Below, one piece after another: positions 1 through 11,359 of a stretch of DNA of 64,000 nt (position 1 is the stretch's first letter; every line of letters begins with the position of its first letter). The DNA comes from Spodoptera frugiperda. Its lineage: Eukaryota; Arthropoda; Insecta; Lepidoptera; Noctuidae. Below the pieces are notes generated by a model. It made no database searches. It was given only the letters and a program-made list of their open reading frames with translations, and was not told the origin of the DNA. The stretch is from assembly GCF_023101765.2 (NCBI RefSeq), contig NC_064233.1:4673501-4737500 (forward strand), given 5' to 3'. The translations under genes and the position numbers were made by a program.

Positions 1-66
1 GACGCAGTCAATCAGTTTGATGCAATCCGTCCGATGTGTGCGATGCGTACGATGCGGACCTGTGAA
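1..66. repeat. Family M foldback MITE, cut by window edge
   Basis: Only the right part of the element is inside the window. Its outer end, read inward, is AGGTCCGCATCGTACGCATC, which matches the left end of the copy at 46034-46175. A terminal-inverted-repeat MITE is inferred from the comparison of the two copies. Confidence 0.55.
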
Positions 67-344
67 CGCTTACCACAAGAAACCGTAAAAGCAACCAATG
101 GCTAAGACAGCAGAGCAAAGTCAAAGCTCTCACACAGCATATTGTGAAATTTAACTGGGCGTGGGCTTGTCACGTTGCATGCAAACAGGGCTCGTGATGC
201 AAAGCCGTGATAGAGTGGAGACCGTGGGGCGAAAGGCAAGGAAGACCCCAGATGCATCGGTATGATGATATCAAACGAACAGCTGGCACGAAATGGATAG
301 CGATTGCTCAAGACTAAAAGAGATAGAAACTGAAGGAGGACCCC

Positions 345-512
345 TTCTTTTTGTTTTTTGAGGGGGGAAATCATCCAATCGCTTCTCTGGCCTTGGGTCA
401 AGCGAGAGGAAGTGTCAGACTCTTACTGACTAAAAACTATGCCGTTTCTTCTCCTTCCTGCTCTTCGAGCCGAAGCCCCGGTATCCGCTAGGCGGTCTGC
501 AGCTCCGGGAGG
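345..512 (-). repeat. Family C LINE tail, antisense
   Basis: The copy starts with the T-rich complement of an A-tail and runs through CTTACTGACTAAAAAC to the GCAGCTCCGG edge. It is diverged from the other copies. It matches the 3' untranslated tail of the LINE at 59659-60599. Confidence 0.8.
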
Positions 513-589
513 CTTACACCCTAGCGGTGGAAGAAGACTAAAGCAGATTGTAGCTTTGTCATCATTATTATTAAACAGACCCAAACCAT

Positions 590-940
590 AATTATTCATT
601 ACTAGCGTCTATCCGCGGCTTTGCCCACGTGGGATAAAAAGTATGCTATCACCCAAGTTAGCTTATGCCTTGTCTGTATACCAAATTTCATTAATATCCA
701 TTTAGTAGTTTCAGCGTGATTAACGGACAAACATCCAAATAATACTTTCACATTTATGATATTAATGTAATTTTTATTATAACTCTCGTGAAACATAATA
801 AATATCTTGAGAGATAGTGACACAACAGTCAAGCAATGCTGTTCATGAGCAGTAATATGAGCCCCCAGAATTGATTGAAACTAGTCGAGTTACCTCGCCA
901 TTTTTAATAAGACGTATAACATAATTAGTCGGTAACATTT
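590..940. repeat. Decayed retrotransposon or MITE fragment
   Basis: The stretch holds a segment beginning CTAGCGTCTATCCGCGGC that resembles RTE-like tail repeats of Lepidoptera, followed by a piece that resembles the interior of family L at 9607-9788. No coding potential is seen. Confidence 0.35.
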
Positions 941-1023
941 TTTTAAAGATTCTTTTTTCATTTTTTCTATGGTACTTTTGTAATACACATCATTTTTAAT
1001 GGGTTATTTTTTATTTTTTAAAA

Positions 1024-1216
1024 ACGTTGCCCCACATTAGTTTTTTCTCCTCTGTCGTGGGTGCGTTTACAAACATACAATTTCACATACACATGACACC
1101 CAGACCCGAAACAACAATTTGTGGATCACACAAAGAGTTGCTCCGTGCGGGAATCGAACCCGCTACACGTTGCACGGCAGCCAGTTGCCCAGCCACCGCG
1201 CCAACCGTGCAGGCAT
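1024..1216 (-). mobile_element. SINE family A (tRNA-derived)
   Basis: Read on the minus strand, a tRNA-like head carries an A-box-like GGCGCGGTGGCTGGGCAA and a B-box-like GGGTTCGATTCCCGC. A body follows with TTTGTGTGATCCACAAATTG, then the GGGGCAAC tail. The head is not a functional tRNA because no complete cloverleaf continues past the B box. Confidence 0.85.
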
Positions 1217-1543
1217 AATTTTTCTGTGGTACTTTTGCAAATCACTTGTATTGTGGCAGTCATCTATATGAAATCACGTCACAAAAGTCCCGTTCCGAAA
1301 CCAGTTGAGTTCGCACTGCTGACACAGTAATTATTGATAGGTTAATTATATTACAAGTTAATGTAGACGAAATACGACCTTAATCCTTTCATTTTAAAGT
1401 TTATTTAAGTTTAAAAACAGGCGTACTGTTTTGGTTTATGAAAGGTCAGAGATACATATACTTTTTTAGCTGCAATACCTACTATGTTATTAATAATATG
1501 TATATTATAAAGACCTATAGTTAGAAAGAACAATATGCAACGT

Positions 1544-1808
1544 GCAACGTCACGCCTTTTATCCCCGAAGGGGTACGCAGAGGTGCAAATTACGACACAT
1601 ACTAGCACTATACAGTGTACACCCACATTTCACCATTTGTGTTATAAGTCCCATGTAATAGGGGGTGACCCTATTGCCATATACTGGGCACAATTCCACC
1701 GTGCTACTACTGAGAAATTTTCGAAAAACTGAAAAAAAAACAGTATATAATACTTTGCTTGGCCCGAAAATCGAACCCGAGACCTCTTGTTGAGATAAGG
1801 CAGTCATA
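1544..1808 (-). mobile_element. SINE family B (tRNA-derived)
   Basis: The plus-strand left end is ACGTCACGCCTTTTATCCCC and the right end is a degraded tRNA-like head (ATCGAACCCGAGACCTCTTG). The unit is therefore antisense. It shares a common body with the copies at 17507, 18207, 20420, 33828, 44871 and 61884. Confidence 0.85.
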
Positions 1809-1924
1809 AAACAATATTAAAGCTTTTCTTTCCATTTTCCCTTATCAGAAAATATTGCATGGTCGTCCGCAGCTCCAAGTCCGTTGATATTAAAATAGGT
1901 AACTCAAGATACCAACACTAAACT

Positions 1925-2158
1925 TTTTTGTGGAAAATCATCCAATGCCTTTTCTCGCCAGGGCAAGGCGAGACCACCACAGATGGGGCCCAGTAGGGCT
2001 GATGCTTGATCCGGAGCTGCAGACTACCTAGCGGGTTTACCGGGGCTCCGGCTCGACAAGCAGGAGTAGGAACGGGGTGGTTTTTAGTCAGTAACTGACA
2101 CTCCCTCTCGTCTCGCCCAAGGCGGGAGAAGTCATTGGATGACTTTATATGACAAAAA
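1925..2158 (+). repeat. Family C LINE tail with upstream extension
   Basis: A short antisense piece (1925-1968) is followed by a sense copy from GACCACCACAGATGGGGCCC through the usual tail to an A-run at 2152-2159. The copy extends about 45 bp further 5' than the common short unit, into the region just after the LINE stop codon. Confidence 0.8.
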
Positions 2159-2159
2159 A

Positions 2160-2256
2160 AGGGCAAGGCGAGAGGGAGTGTCAGACTCTTACTGACTAAA
2201 AACCACCCCGTTCCTACTCCTGCTTGTCGAGCCGGAGCCCCGGTAAACCCGCTAGA
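2160..2256 (-). repeat. Family C LINE tail, inverted partner
   Basis: An antisense copy follows directly after the A-run of the sense copy at 1970-2158, giving a tail-to-tail inverted pair. It ends at AAACCCGCTAG. Confidence 0.8.
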
Positions 2257-2667
2257 CCAACACTAAACTAACAGGGCAATCGATGCTTGCCTTGCCAACT
2301 TCAAGTTACATAGGAAGCCATTAATTCCACCAGGATGTTGTTACCGGTTATAAAACTAAATTATATTACCGCATTATAACTGATAATGCAGTAATTAATT
2401 ATTTAAACACAATATTCAGGGGCAAATGCCTAAACAATAATGTTTGCGAAACGGATTCATTCGAACATTCTGCTATCTTTTTATTAATCTAGCATTCAGT
2501 GATATTATTGTAAAAAAAATACAGCCTGATTTTTTTATTACCAGCAATTTTTTTCTGCGAATTAGGTATCATTCAAACATTCCATTTTTAAATAAAAAAA
2601 AAAAAACTAAAAAATATAACCGACTTCACTGAAGAAAATCTGTTAAAAAGAACACTAAAATGGTTAA

Positions 2668-2746
2668 AATAACTTTGATTTCGGAGGTCGGTGTTAAATA
2701 AGAACCAAACAATGAGAAACACCGACTTGCGAAATCAAAGTTATTT
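2668..2746. repeat. Imperfect stem-loop repeat
   Basis: AATAACTTTGATTTCG followed by TCGGTGTT pairs with AACACCGACTTGCGAAATCA downstream. It lies next to an ACCGACTTC motif that recurs at about 40350 and 63662, which suggests a foldback element. Confidence 0.45.
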
Positions 2747-2884
2747 TTGAATGATACCTAAATACCTAACTCTCAGAAAATATATGGCTGATGAAAAAAG
2801 AAATCATACTGTATATTATTGTTGTTTTTTAATGTTTCTTCCTGAATTCCTGATTACAGACAGTAGTTCTTCATTTCATGGTTT

Positions 2885-3079
2885 CATATGGCGCGGTGAC
2901 TGGGCAACCGACTGCCATGCAACGTGTAGCGAGTTCGATTGCAGCACGGAACAACTCTTTGTATGATCCATAAATTGTTGTTTCGAGTCTGGGTGTCATG
3001 TGTTTGTGAACTTTTATGTTTGTAAACGCCTCCACGACACAGAAAGAAATCTTAAAGCGGGGCAAAGTTTTTTTTTTAT
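2885..3079 (+). mobile_element. SINE family A
   Basis: A sense copy with tRNA-like head (GGCGCGGTGACTGGGCAAC), a mutated B box (GAGTTCGATTGCAGC), the common body, a GGGGCAAA tail and a T-run. Confidence 0.8.
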
Positions 3080-5040
3080 ATACATATATGAGTTCACTTA
3101 AGCTCCCTTAAAGTATATGGAGCTGGAAAAATACGGTACGTGTATCACCACTATTTGTACTCTTCACGCAGGTGTCATTTGACAGCGGCAGCAACAGCTA
3201 GGAGTGAGGCATATTTATCGTAACCGATAAAAGTAACAGATATCTACAAATAACTAACAACAACTGTTACTGCCAACATATTTTATCTGTTAATTTAATA
3301 ACAGACCCTCAAATCCTGTTACCACGGCTATTACTATTATTCATTGTAACAGTCCTTACACAAACCGACTGTTAGTTGTTACCAATACCATAGGTTACTA
3401 CGTACGGCTGTTACTTTGTTGTACATGCGTATTCAATCTCTCTCTTTTCCTCATTAATGAATGACCTTTGCGAAAAGAGACACACCTATTATTTATTTCG
3501 GAACATGTTTACTTCTCACTCTTACTAAAGCGATTAAACGACGCTAAAAAGAGAAGCACCTAGTATTTATTAGTCCTAAAATATAGTCGGTGGTCTTGCA
3601 AGAACAAATAGTAAGGAAAAGGTGACTTCTATATTCAGTTGCATTACCTGTCAAGTGTTATAAGGCCTGACCAGTGACCATTTTAAAAAATACGTATAAT
3701 TTATTTTATTTTCTCTGCAATTTCAGTTAAAACTGAAATTGCCATAGAGAAAATTTTGTTGTTTCAAAATAATTACAATTTATATATTTTTTTTTTATTT
3801 GAAAATTTTGTTTTTTCAAAATAATTGCAATTTAATATAGAATTGATAACTTAAAAAAAGTTAAGTGCTTGATATTTGTAGTAGTAACTGGACGACATAA
3901 ATAAAAATGCTCTTTTATATCTATTTTCTATACGATTTTCGGTTTTAAAGAGTACTAGATAAAGAAGACGTTTTATCGTCCGTACAATAATAACAGGCTG
4001 TTATTTAGTAACAGATATTTGGTTCTGTTATTTTTATGTAACAGTAACAGTTATAACAGATATAGTGTTTAACCTGTTACAACCCATCTCTAGCAACAGC
4101 ATTCTCTAGACAGCCTGAACCTTATTTACATCGATCTCCAACCCGTCTGACAAACGTGGAGATTCTGGCAAACCCATTTATGTAAAAGAGATTCATCTAG
4201 TAATGGACTGACCAAGCAAACACCTGGGTTTTTCCTTACAGCATCAGTTCTGATAAAAAGAAAGTGGTGCCTGCATGAGTCATCTGTGACGACTGACGAG
4301 ACATGTCCTTATTAGTGCTACACTTGAGCACATATATGTAAAGGTGCGTTTATATACAACGCATTATTTTTGCGCCCTTTTTTATGGAATAGGGGGCAAG
4401 CGAGCACTCGCGACACGCAACACCAGAGGAATCACAGGATTTTTTAACGGTAGTGCGACAATCACAAGACGTTGTATGATTGTTTAAACTCAGTAACAAG
4501 TATCATATCCAAATCTATTGAAATCATTAAAAACGTGAACTCTAGAACCTTGTAGTATCTGGCAATAATTTTTAACGTAAATGGTCAAAAGTGGATGTTA
4601 TTGTAATTTTCATTGAACGTATGCACCTCTGCCTACCCATTTGAATGGAGTTAAAAGCTCTGACGACGATATAACATAATTTAAGTAGATACTATTTTGG
4701 GGAAGATATTTTAAACGCCAGGTATATACATGCATATCTTTCGTGGATTATAAATGTAAACAAACCCATAGCAAAAAGTAGTCTTAAAATAAAAATCCAT
4801 CAATATGAACCGATCTTAACGCCCGAAAACGATGCCAACTGGAGAAATATAATAAATAAATATCTGAGTCACAAACGCACAGGTCGTCGACCTACTTTCA
4901 ATATATAATTATATTGTCAACAAGCAAATACCTATAGCTAAACGTTTACTTTCATAAATTAATATTTTGTTATGAAATTTTAGACTATTTTTTGACAAAA
5001 CCAGTTTAAGTTTGTTTGTATGTAACTGGATATTATAATA
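3080..5040. other. AT-rich non-coding stretch with TAACAG motifs
   Basis: No ORF of substance. TAACAG/CTGTTA motifs are dense at about 3225-3420 and 3985-4085, with AACCGATAAAAGTAACAG near one side and CCTGTTACAACC near the other. This may be the remains of a large MITE, but I could not fix the ends. A piece at 4130-4200 with ATCTCCAACCCG resembles the sequence at 63927-64000. Confidence 0.35.
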
Positions 5041-5069
5041 CTAACAAAAGTCTTAGGGAGCCGCTAGAT

Positions 5070-5303
5070 ATAGCTCGCTGCCCGATCAGAACCGGACACG
5101 TTAAAGAGCTATCAGACCACCACAGGTTGGGCCTAGCAGGGCTGATGATCCGGAGCTATGGACTACCTAGCGGGTTATAGCTCCGGCTCGAAAAGCAGGA
5201 GTAGGAACGGGGTGGTTTTTAGTCAGTGAGAGTCTGACACTCCCTCTCGCATCGCCCAAGGTGGGAGAAGACATTGGATGATTTTCGGCCTCAAAAAGAA
5301 AAG
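5070..5303 (+). repeat. Family C LINE tail with end of pol reading frame
   Basis: This copy begins with CTCGCTGCCCGATCAGAAC, equivalent to the region just downstream of the LINE coding end in the copies at 57396 and 59659. It then runs through the standard tail to an A-rich end. A small deletion (GGGTTATAGCTCC) marks it. Confidence 0.8.
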
Positions 5304-5911
5304 GGAGCCGCTAGATGCTAGTCGCCTATCAGTCAATAGGGCAGAGTTCTGCAGTCGAAATCTTGGAGGCTCATACTTGAGGAAATAAATACTTCTTTTC
5401 TTTCTTAGTCCTTTTGGGGTAAGTAGAAACTATGGAATGCCACCTAGTACTGCAATTCTCAGATCAGTACATAAGTCTTGTACATGCAATAAGCAAACTG
5501 GCCACGAGTTAATATGATACATATGTACGTGTATTTATGGGTTATGTATGTACCTATAAACTCACTTAACGACAAAACTTAAATCAAACTTAATTACTCA
5601 AGCACCAAGTTTTAATCGATTCACGAATCGAGTCGGCATTCCTAATCGATTCGAATTCCGATTATTCGGAAAGCGAGGCTCGTGAGCGGTACTGCGACCT
5701 AGTTGGTCCTTGGCGATGGCCAGGAAGTGAAAGTGTGGCCGCGACCTAATGGAGATAGCCATCATTGTGACTAAGCCTTTAAAACGTAAACACATCAACG
5801 CATCATACTTAGTTCCTCGAAGATAGAAGTCATTATCAACGACTAATGGATTGGCAGTCCATTTTTATACCCCGACAGTGTTAAGAAAGCACACGGCCTA
5901 CCTGATGATAA

Positions 5912-6067
5912 GTCGGAGCTGCGGACTACCTAGCGGGTTTACCGGGGCTCCGGCTCGAAAAGCAGGAGTAGGAACGGGGTGGTTTTTAGTCAGTAAGAGT
6001 TTGACACTTCCTCTCGCCTCGCCCAAGGCGGGAGAAGTCATGGGATGATTTTCCCCCTCAAAAAAAA
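5912..6067 (+). repeat. Family C short unit with 12-bp TSD
   Basis: A 156-bp unit ending in A8-9. It is flanked by perfect direct repeats ACCTGATGATAA at 5900-5911 and 6068-6079. The TSD shows that this short form was inserted as such and is not a worn remnant of a longer copy. Confidence 0.9.
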
Positions 6068-6309
6068 ACCTGATGATAAATGTTTACCGTGACCTATGAA
6101 AGCTTGCAACACTTGGGGCATGCGCTTTGCCGATCCTTAAGAAAACCTATTTACTGCCTTCTCTACCACATATTGTAGTGTACTGTGAAAACCTCGGCAG
6201 ATTGGAAGTAGAAATCATTAAAAGACGTTACAGGTCCTCGCTGGAGTATGGACCTACCATTCATAAGATTCGAGATCACAGCTTAAAAGATTAATCAAAG
6301 ACTCTTCAC

Positions 6310-6560
6310 GCTTTTCCACTAGAGATGTGCTATGGTACGTTGCTGTGAATACGTTAGGCTTCCACCAATCTTAGCTTAACACTGGTGAAAACGGACTCTA
6401 TAAACCATAGCTTATATGAGTTAAATAAAAAAATGCGTGCTATGGATGCGTCGTGCTATCGATACATCGCATACTTGAGCTGCGCATTTTCCTCGCACAT
6501 CTTACTCGCACAACTTTGTATCAGTGGAAACAGTCACATATGTAGTTTCACAGCTTAGCT
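6310..6560 (+). repeat. Family H MITE, decayed
   Basis: The copy contains CTTTTCCACTAGAGATGTGC, TACGTTGCTGTG, TCGATACATCGCATACT and GAGCTGCGCA in the same order as the copies at 12635 and 53577. No ORF. Confidence 0.7.
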
Positions 6561-6594
6561 ATTACTTAGTAGTATCTTATGATATTACACTTTA

Positions 6595-6709
6595 GGGAAC
6601 AGAGAGTAAAGTCCCCTAAGAACGGATCCCCAGTCCTTAGCAATTGTTTTCGATACAAAATCGTTACTAAGGAATAGTTTAAGTAATCATTAAATGTCTC
6701 TGAATGCGG
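6595..6709 (+). repeat. Family G foldback MITE
   Basis: It contains CCTTAGCAATTGTTTTCGAT and CGTTACTAAGGAATAG, then the end CTCTGAATGCGG. The centre can fold on itself. The left arm has diverged compared with the copies at 7562 and 11791. Confidence 0.7.
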
Positions 6710-6990
6710 CAGTTGTAGAAAGAGTGGAAGTAGTCATAAATACATACAACTCCACCGCCATTCCGCGCCTTAGAATTAGTTCAGTAAAAGTTACAACTTT
6801 GAACCTTATTTGGTGTACACTTAATGACCAGATTGTCCTGGTTACAAATGATTTAATTAATATTCTGAAAGGCCAAGGACGAATTAATGAGGGTACCTGC
6901 CTTTTACACTCACGCTATGCATTGGGTATGAGCAGAATCGTTCGCAGTAACTATATTTTACTAGGCGCTTCACTACTCATGCCCTGTTGG

Positions 6991-7502
6991 CAGGGACTGC
7001 ATATCGGTATAAAATATTTAAATAGTACTAGTAAAATTTCACTACTCTTATTTGTATACCGGCTTTTGAAGCATAATTTTGGTATCAGATATTTTTGATT
7101 AGAAATATATGAGTAACTACTCAAATGTAAATACTGAACTAATTTCTGTTAAGATGTTTTCAGTACAACAATTATTTTAACCGATATTTATTTCTGTACC
7201 GAAATACGAGGCGGCGCGCGACAGATGGACTGTAGTGCACGAAGGAATAAGGGCGGGGACGGGAGGACAGATGAGCTAAAGATTTGAGAATAACCGATAA
7301 TTCATAAGAATATAATATAGATAAATAACCGCTACCCTAATCATCTGTTATATATGTACCAATATTATACGATACAAGAATAATTAAGATACACGAATCA
7401 TTTCTGTTTGAATATCTGTACTGTTATTTTTGAATAACAGATTTTTTAAGGTATGACGTCATACAAAATTGTACAGAAATTTATACCGTTATGCAGTCCC
7501 TG
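6991..7502. mobile_element. hAT-type MITE, 512 bp, with 8-bp TSD
   Basis: The ends are CAGGGACTGCATATCGGTAT and the near-complement ATACCGTTATGCAGTCCCTG. Perfect 8-bp direct repeats CCTGTTGG flank it at 6983-6990 and 7503-7510. No transposase is encoded, so it is non-autonomous. The 8-bp TSD and CAGGG ends are typical of the hAT superfamily. It sits inside a family E repeat. Confidence 0.9.
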
Positions 7503-7510
7503 CCTGTTGG

Positions 7511-7750
7511 TCGTAGCGTGATGTTAGATACCTTATAACCTTCTCTGATAAAGGCATACGGCCGTACTCAGCGTCATGTAATGGTTACTTATCCCAGTCC
7601 TTAGCAATGGTCATCGGAACAAAATCGTTACTAAGGAATAGTTTAAGTAATCATTACATGTCTCTGAGTGCAACAGTAAGACAAAAATAATGTTTTTTCA
7701 TATGAACTAGTAGTTCTGAAGATAAGCGCGTCCAACCAAACAAACTGTAC
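7511..7750 (+). repeat. Family E repeat interrupted by family G
   Basis: TCGTAGCGTGATGTTAGATA continues the E sequence seen before 6983. E resumes at about 7690 with AGTAGTTCTGAAGATAAGCG after a G element. Compare the intact copies at 10855 and 23505. Confidence 0.7.
7562..7671. repeat. Family G foldback MITE nested in E
   Basis: A 110-bp element with arms CCGTACTCAGCGTCATGTAA and TTACATGTCTCTGAGTGC. The core is the self-complementary CCTTAG...CTAAGG segment. Confidence 0.75.
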
Positions 7751-7989
7751 AAATGTATAGATTAAAGGAAACTTAAGATGTAAAATAATAATAAATTAAA
7801 ACATCACGATTTTGACACAATTCCAAACAACGGAACCTCACTATCGGAATTTAAATATAAAATTTTATCCGAATCGCTACAGCCGTTTCCGAGATGCGTA
7901 AAAATAAATTGTTTAAAATATGTAAATTATGTAAAGATTTTGAATACGTATTAGTTTTATTTTTTCTTTTAAGTTATCAAAACAATACA

Positions 7990-8095
7990 ATGCCGTATTA
8001 TAATTTCACATCACATGCCATCATCAACCTATTAGCTCACTGCCGGGCAATGGCCTCTTCTCACACGGAGAAGGAATAAGCATTAATCGGGTATT
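7990..8095 (-). repeat. Family F SINE 3' fragment
   Basis: CATCATCAACCTATTAGCTC, then GGCCTCTTCTCACACGGAG and GCATTAATC, are the complement of the F 3' end found complete at 26960-27300. Confidence 0.65.
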
Positions 8096-8171
8096 AGTAT
8101 TATTATTTATTTTAGACTGTGAGTTGCTCTTACGACGCCCGTAAGAAGAACAGGATTAATAACAATAATAT

Positions 8172-8462
8172 CCATGCTTTGGTACGAATGGGCCGGCTTG
8201 ACCGGAGTGATATCACGGCCTCACAGAAAACCGACGTGAAACAACGCTTGCGTTTGCGTTGTGTGAGTGAGGTTACCGGAGGCCCAATTCCCCCCTTCCC
8301 AATCTTCCCAATCGCCGATTCCCGAACAACAACCTTTAAATTCCTAACCCCCTAAAAAGCCGGCAACGCACTTGAGCTCTGGTGTTTCAAGTGTCCATGA
8401 ACGGCGGCGATTGCTTACCATCAGGTGATACTCGATGACCAACGGGTTTCATAAAAAAAAAA
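8172..8462 (+). repeat. Family D repeat, near full length
   Basis: Runs from CATGCTTTGGTACGAATGGG through ACCGACGTGAAACAACGC, GAGGTTACCGGAGGCCCAAT and CAGGTGATACTCG to an A-run. The A-tail points to retrotransposition, but no tRNA-like promoter or ORF is seen, so the class is left open. Confidence 0.75.
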
Positions 8463-8791
8463 CATAGTTTTCACTTAGCACAACGAATGGTCGGTGCCAC
8501 AACAAAAGCTAGGAAAGTAGATAAAAGTGTGAGTGTATATAATTGTATGCTGTATGTTCTTTAATGAGGTTCTCTGTTCGATTCGTTTTGGTAAAAGTGA
8601 AATATATATTTTTGTGTGAGGCGAGACGTGATCGCTTCAGGCTATAGTACTTGTTGAGAGGAACTTTTTGGAAAATAAATGTCTGTGCTAAGTTTCGTGA
8701 TAAATTCGATGTTTCAACTAATTAACAAACGGTCTAGACAGATGACATGAACGAGATAGAAAAGTATGAGATTTTTTTAAATAAAAGAACA

Positions 8792-8950
8792 CATTGCCCC
8801 ACACTACGATTTCCTCCGGTGTCATGGGTGCGTTTATAAACACCCAGACCGAAAACAACAATTATATGGATCAAAAGACAAAAATAAATAGCTATTCCAT
8901 GCGGGAATCGAACCCGCTACGCGTCAGCCACCGCATCAACCATGCAGTCA
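8792..8950 (-). mobile_element. SINE family A, internally deleted
   Basis: An antisense copy with GCCCCACACTACGATTTCC at the left and CGGGAATCGAACCCGCTACG (B box complement) at the right. Part of the body and head is missing. Confidence 0.75.
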
Positions 8951-9106
8951 ACTTAATAATGACATTCGATAATAAGTTATATTAAGTGCCATCAATCCCA
9001 TCATATTTCCCTATAAGGAACATTGAGTTTGACTTTTCTTTACACTAGTTCATTCAATTAGCGTTTTAGTACCATTAGCCAAGGGGTACTAGATCAAATA
9101 CTTTGA

Positions 9107-9303
9107 CTGCACGGTTGGCGCGGTGGCTGGGCAACTGGCTGCCGTGCACCGGGTAACGGGTGCGATTCCCGCACGGAGCAACTCTTTGTGTGATCCACAA
9201 ATTGTTGTTTCGGGTCTGGGTGTCATGTGCATGTGAACTTGTATATTTGTAAACGCACCCACGACACAGGAGAAAATCTTAATGCGGGGCAACGTTTTTT
9301 TAA
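9107..9303 (+). mobile_element. SINE family A, full length
   Basis: A clean sense copy: head from TGCACGGTTGGCGCGGTGGC, B-box-like GGTGCGATTCCCGC, body with GTGTGATCCACAAATTGTTG, tail CGGGGCAACG and a T-run. Confidence 0.88.
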
Positions 9304-9606
9304 AAAGAAAAGAAAAAAAACTGCACTAACGCCATCTAGCCAACGCAAAAACAGCGACCATCATTGAAAACACTCTACATATGAATAAAAACTATATCAA
9401 TTAACTAAAAATCACGGTTTATTCACGTAAATTAATGGAGAAAAGCTCTACTATGTAGTTTTGAGTTTAGAGGGACTCTTTATCACGAGGCGACGTCGCG
9501 CAGCCTACTGTAGATTGTGTAATCCTTGATTTTTAATTAATTTATTGTCTCACTATAGTTATTATAATAAAAACTATGATTTTATTATAGCTTTCGTGAG
9601 ATATAC

Positions 9607-9788
9607 TAATTAATTATTACGTTATCGGCTTATTCACGTAACTGTTTGACGAGAAACCCGACTAGTTTTAAGCCATGCTAGAGGTTCATATTCATGAGCA
9701 GCATTCCGCGATACACGACGCCGCGCTGTTAGCTGCTGGCAGTAGCAGTTACAACAACGTGAGTAAGCCGATAACAGAATAATTAATA
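9607..9788. repeat. Family L terminal-inverted-repeat MITE
   Basis: GTTATCGGCTTATTCACGTA near the left pairs with ACGTGAGTAAGCCGATAAC near the right, with AATTAATTAT outside both. The right arm recurs at about 51179-51215. Confidence 0.65.
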
Positions 9789-10130
9789 AAATCTATATGA
9801 AAAGTATCTCACCTTGTGAATAATCCATGTTGAGTATCACTGGGCCGGCCCTTACGGGGTTAAAACCGAAAAACACTTGAAATAATAACAATGCAAATGT
9901 GAAATTTATACATAACACTCGGAAAACGTTTAGGTATCGTAACAAACACTTTTGCGTTAACTCGTCACTCTCATTCGGTATATTTTGCACTCTCATGTCC
10001 CTCGACGGCCAAGCACTTATTGGAGGACCCATTTTGACTGTCTTTGTGTCTGTCGCTATGACTGTTGCATGTTTTGTGTCAAAAACGCGGGTGTGGGGCC
10101 TGGAACAAAGAGAAAATGTGGTTAATTTTT

Positions 10131-10294
10131 AATATCCGGAGCTGCGGACTACCTAGCGGGTTTACCGGGGCTCCGGCTCGAAAAGCAGGAGTAGGAACGG
10201 GGTGGCTTTTAGTAAGTAAGAGTCTGACACTCCCTCTCGCCTCGCACAAGGCGGGAGAAGTCATTGGATGATTTTCCCCCTAAAAAAAAAAAAA
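10131..10294 (+). repeat. Family C short unit
   Basis: Starts at TCCGGAGCTGCGGACTACC and ends in a 13-A tail. It begins at the same 5' edge as the TSD-flanked copies at 5912 and 29402. Confidence 0.85.
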
Positions 10295-10307
10295 GGTAAA
10301 GTGACTC

Positions 10308-10462
10308 CATGGTTGGCGTGCTAGCGGGCTCGATTCCTGCAAGGGCCAACTCTTTGTGTGATCCACAAATTGTTGTTTCGGGTCTGGGTGTCATGTGCAT
10401 GTGAACTTGTATGTTTGTAAACACACTCACGATACAGGAGAAAATACTAGTGTGGGGCAATA
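10308..10462 (+). mobile_element. SINE family A with deleted head
   Basis: Much of the tRNA-like head is lost (CCATGGTTGGCGTGCTAGCG joins to CTCGATTCCTGC). Body and GGGGCAAT tail are intact. It follows the A-tail of the C unit directly. Confidence 0.78.
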
Positions 10463-10499
10463 TAAAATTGCTGACATTTTCCTCTTTACTTTTCAATAG

Positions 10500-10610
10500 T
10501 TATTTTATAACCATGAGGCTATTTTTGAGCTAGTTATTTAAAAGATTGAAGTGTAAGAATATTATCTTGTAAGCAATTTGCAAAAATACTTAAATATCAT
10601 TTAAAATGCT
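10500..10610 (+). repeat. LINE tail fragment
   Basis: GAGCTAGTTATTTAAAAGAT and AAGTGTAAGAATATTAT resemble the segment at 54255-54300, a recurrent non-LTR tail. Confidence 0.45.
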
Positions 10611-10854
10611 ACTTAAACTATCTACTAACTAACTTTCCCAATTCAAAATATGAAAACTATTATATTAAAACAATTTTACTACCGTATATAGAATAGAATC
10701 AGGTGTTACTTTGCGGAAATCCATGCTACACTAACAATACAATAGATTTTTAGTTTTCATTCCGCTTATACATGTATTTCTAGCACGCAGTGTCCTTGAA
10801 AATTGATATACAACCTTCAACAAACATCTAATAGAACCTTAATAACAGTTTATT

Positions 10855-11075
10855 CTAAACTAGCAACTTCCGCGCGGTATCACCCGCTCTGCTTGGCTCC
10901 TATCGGCCATAGCGTGATGTTTTATAGCCTATAGCCTTCCTCGATAAATGTACTACCCAACACAAAAAATATTATTCAAAATGGAACATTAGTTCCGGAG
11001 ATTAGCGCGTTCAAACAAACAAACTCTTCAGCTTTATAATATTAGTATTAGTATAGTATAGTATTAGTATAGATA
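10855..11075 (+). repeat. Family E repeat, near full length
   Basis: ACTTCCGCGCGGTATCACCC, then TTCCTCGATAAATG, GATTAGCGCGTTCAAACAAA and a TTAGTATAGTATAG tail. No ORF. This style is common for RTE-type tails or their SINEs in moths. Confidence 0.7.
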
Positions 11076-11359
11076 CAAATCCTATTAGTGATGATAAAAC
11101 CTGCCAACTAGTGGCTACCTTCACAAACACCCATATCACAAACCCGTAGGCCAGGAAACGGCTCGAGTACAGTTATCGACAAGACATCAACTCCTGCGCA
11201 CCGAGCTGCGCTGGCGCCGGACGCGGCCAGTCGCGACTGGAAGCAAGTTCGATGCGCTAACGCATTTTGTTATACATGCAATGTTACTAGGAAGAGATAG
11301 GTCGTTTATTATAATCGAAGAGTTTTGAGAATGTTGTTTCTTAAAGAACCTGATGTTTT

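Noticed and set aside
1027..1330. Two overlapping 60-70 codon frames on the plus strand
   Set aside because: They read through an antisense SINE A; the 'protein' contains the translated tRNA-like head. Similar frames over other A copies (2871, 9089, 10209, 15866) were dropped for the same reason.
5598..5798. 66-codon minus-strand frame
   Set aside because: No recognisable motif, no regulatory context, next to repeats; likely chance.
6694..7098. 134-codon frame
   Set aside because: It starts in a family G MITE, crosses an E repeat and runs into the hAT-type MITE whose borders are fixed by a TSD; not a gene.
9107..9200. tRNA gene
   Set aside because: Clear A and B boxes but no acceptor-stem closure or tRNA 3' end; the sequence continues into the SINE body. 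The same applies to the heads of the B and F SINEs.
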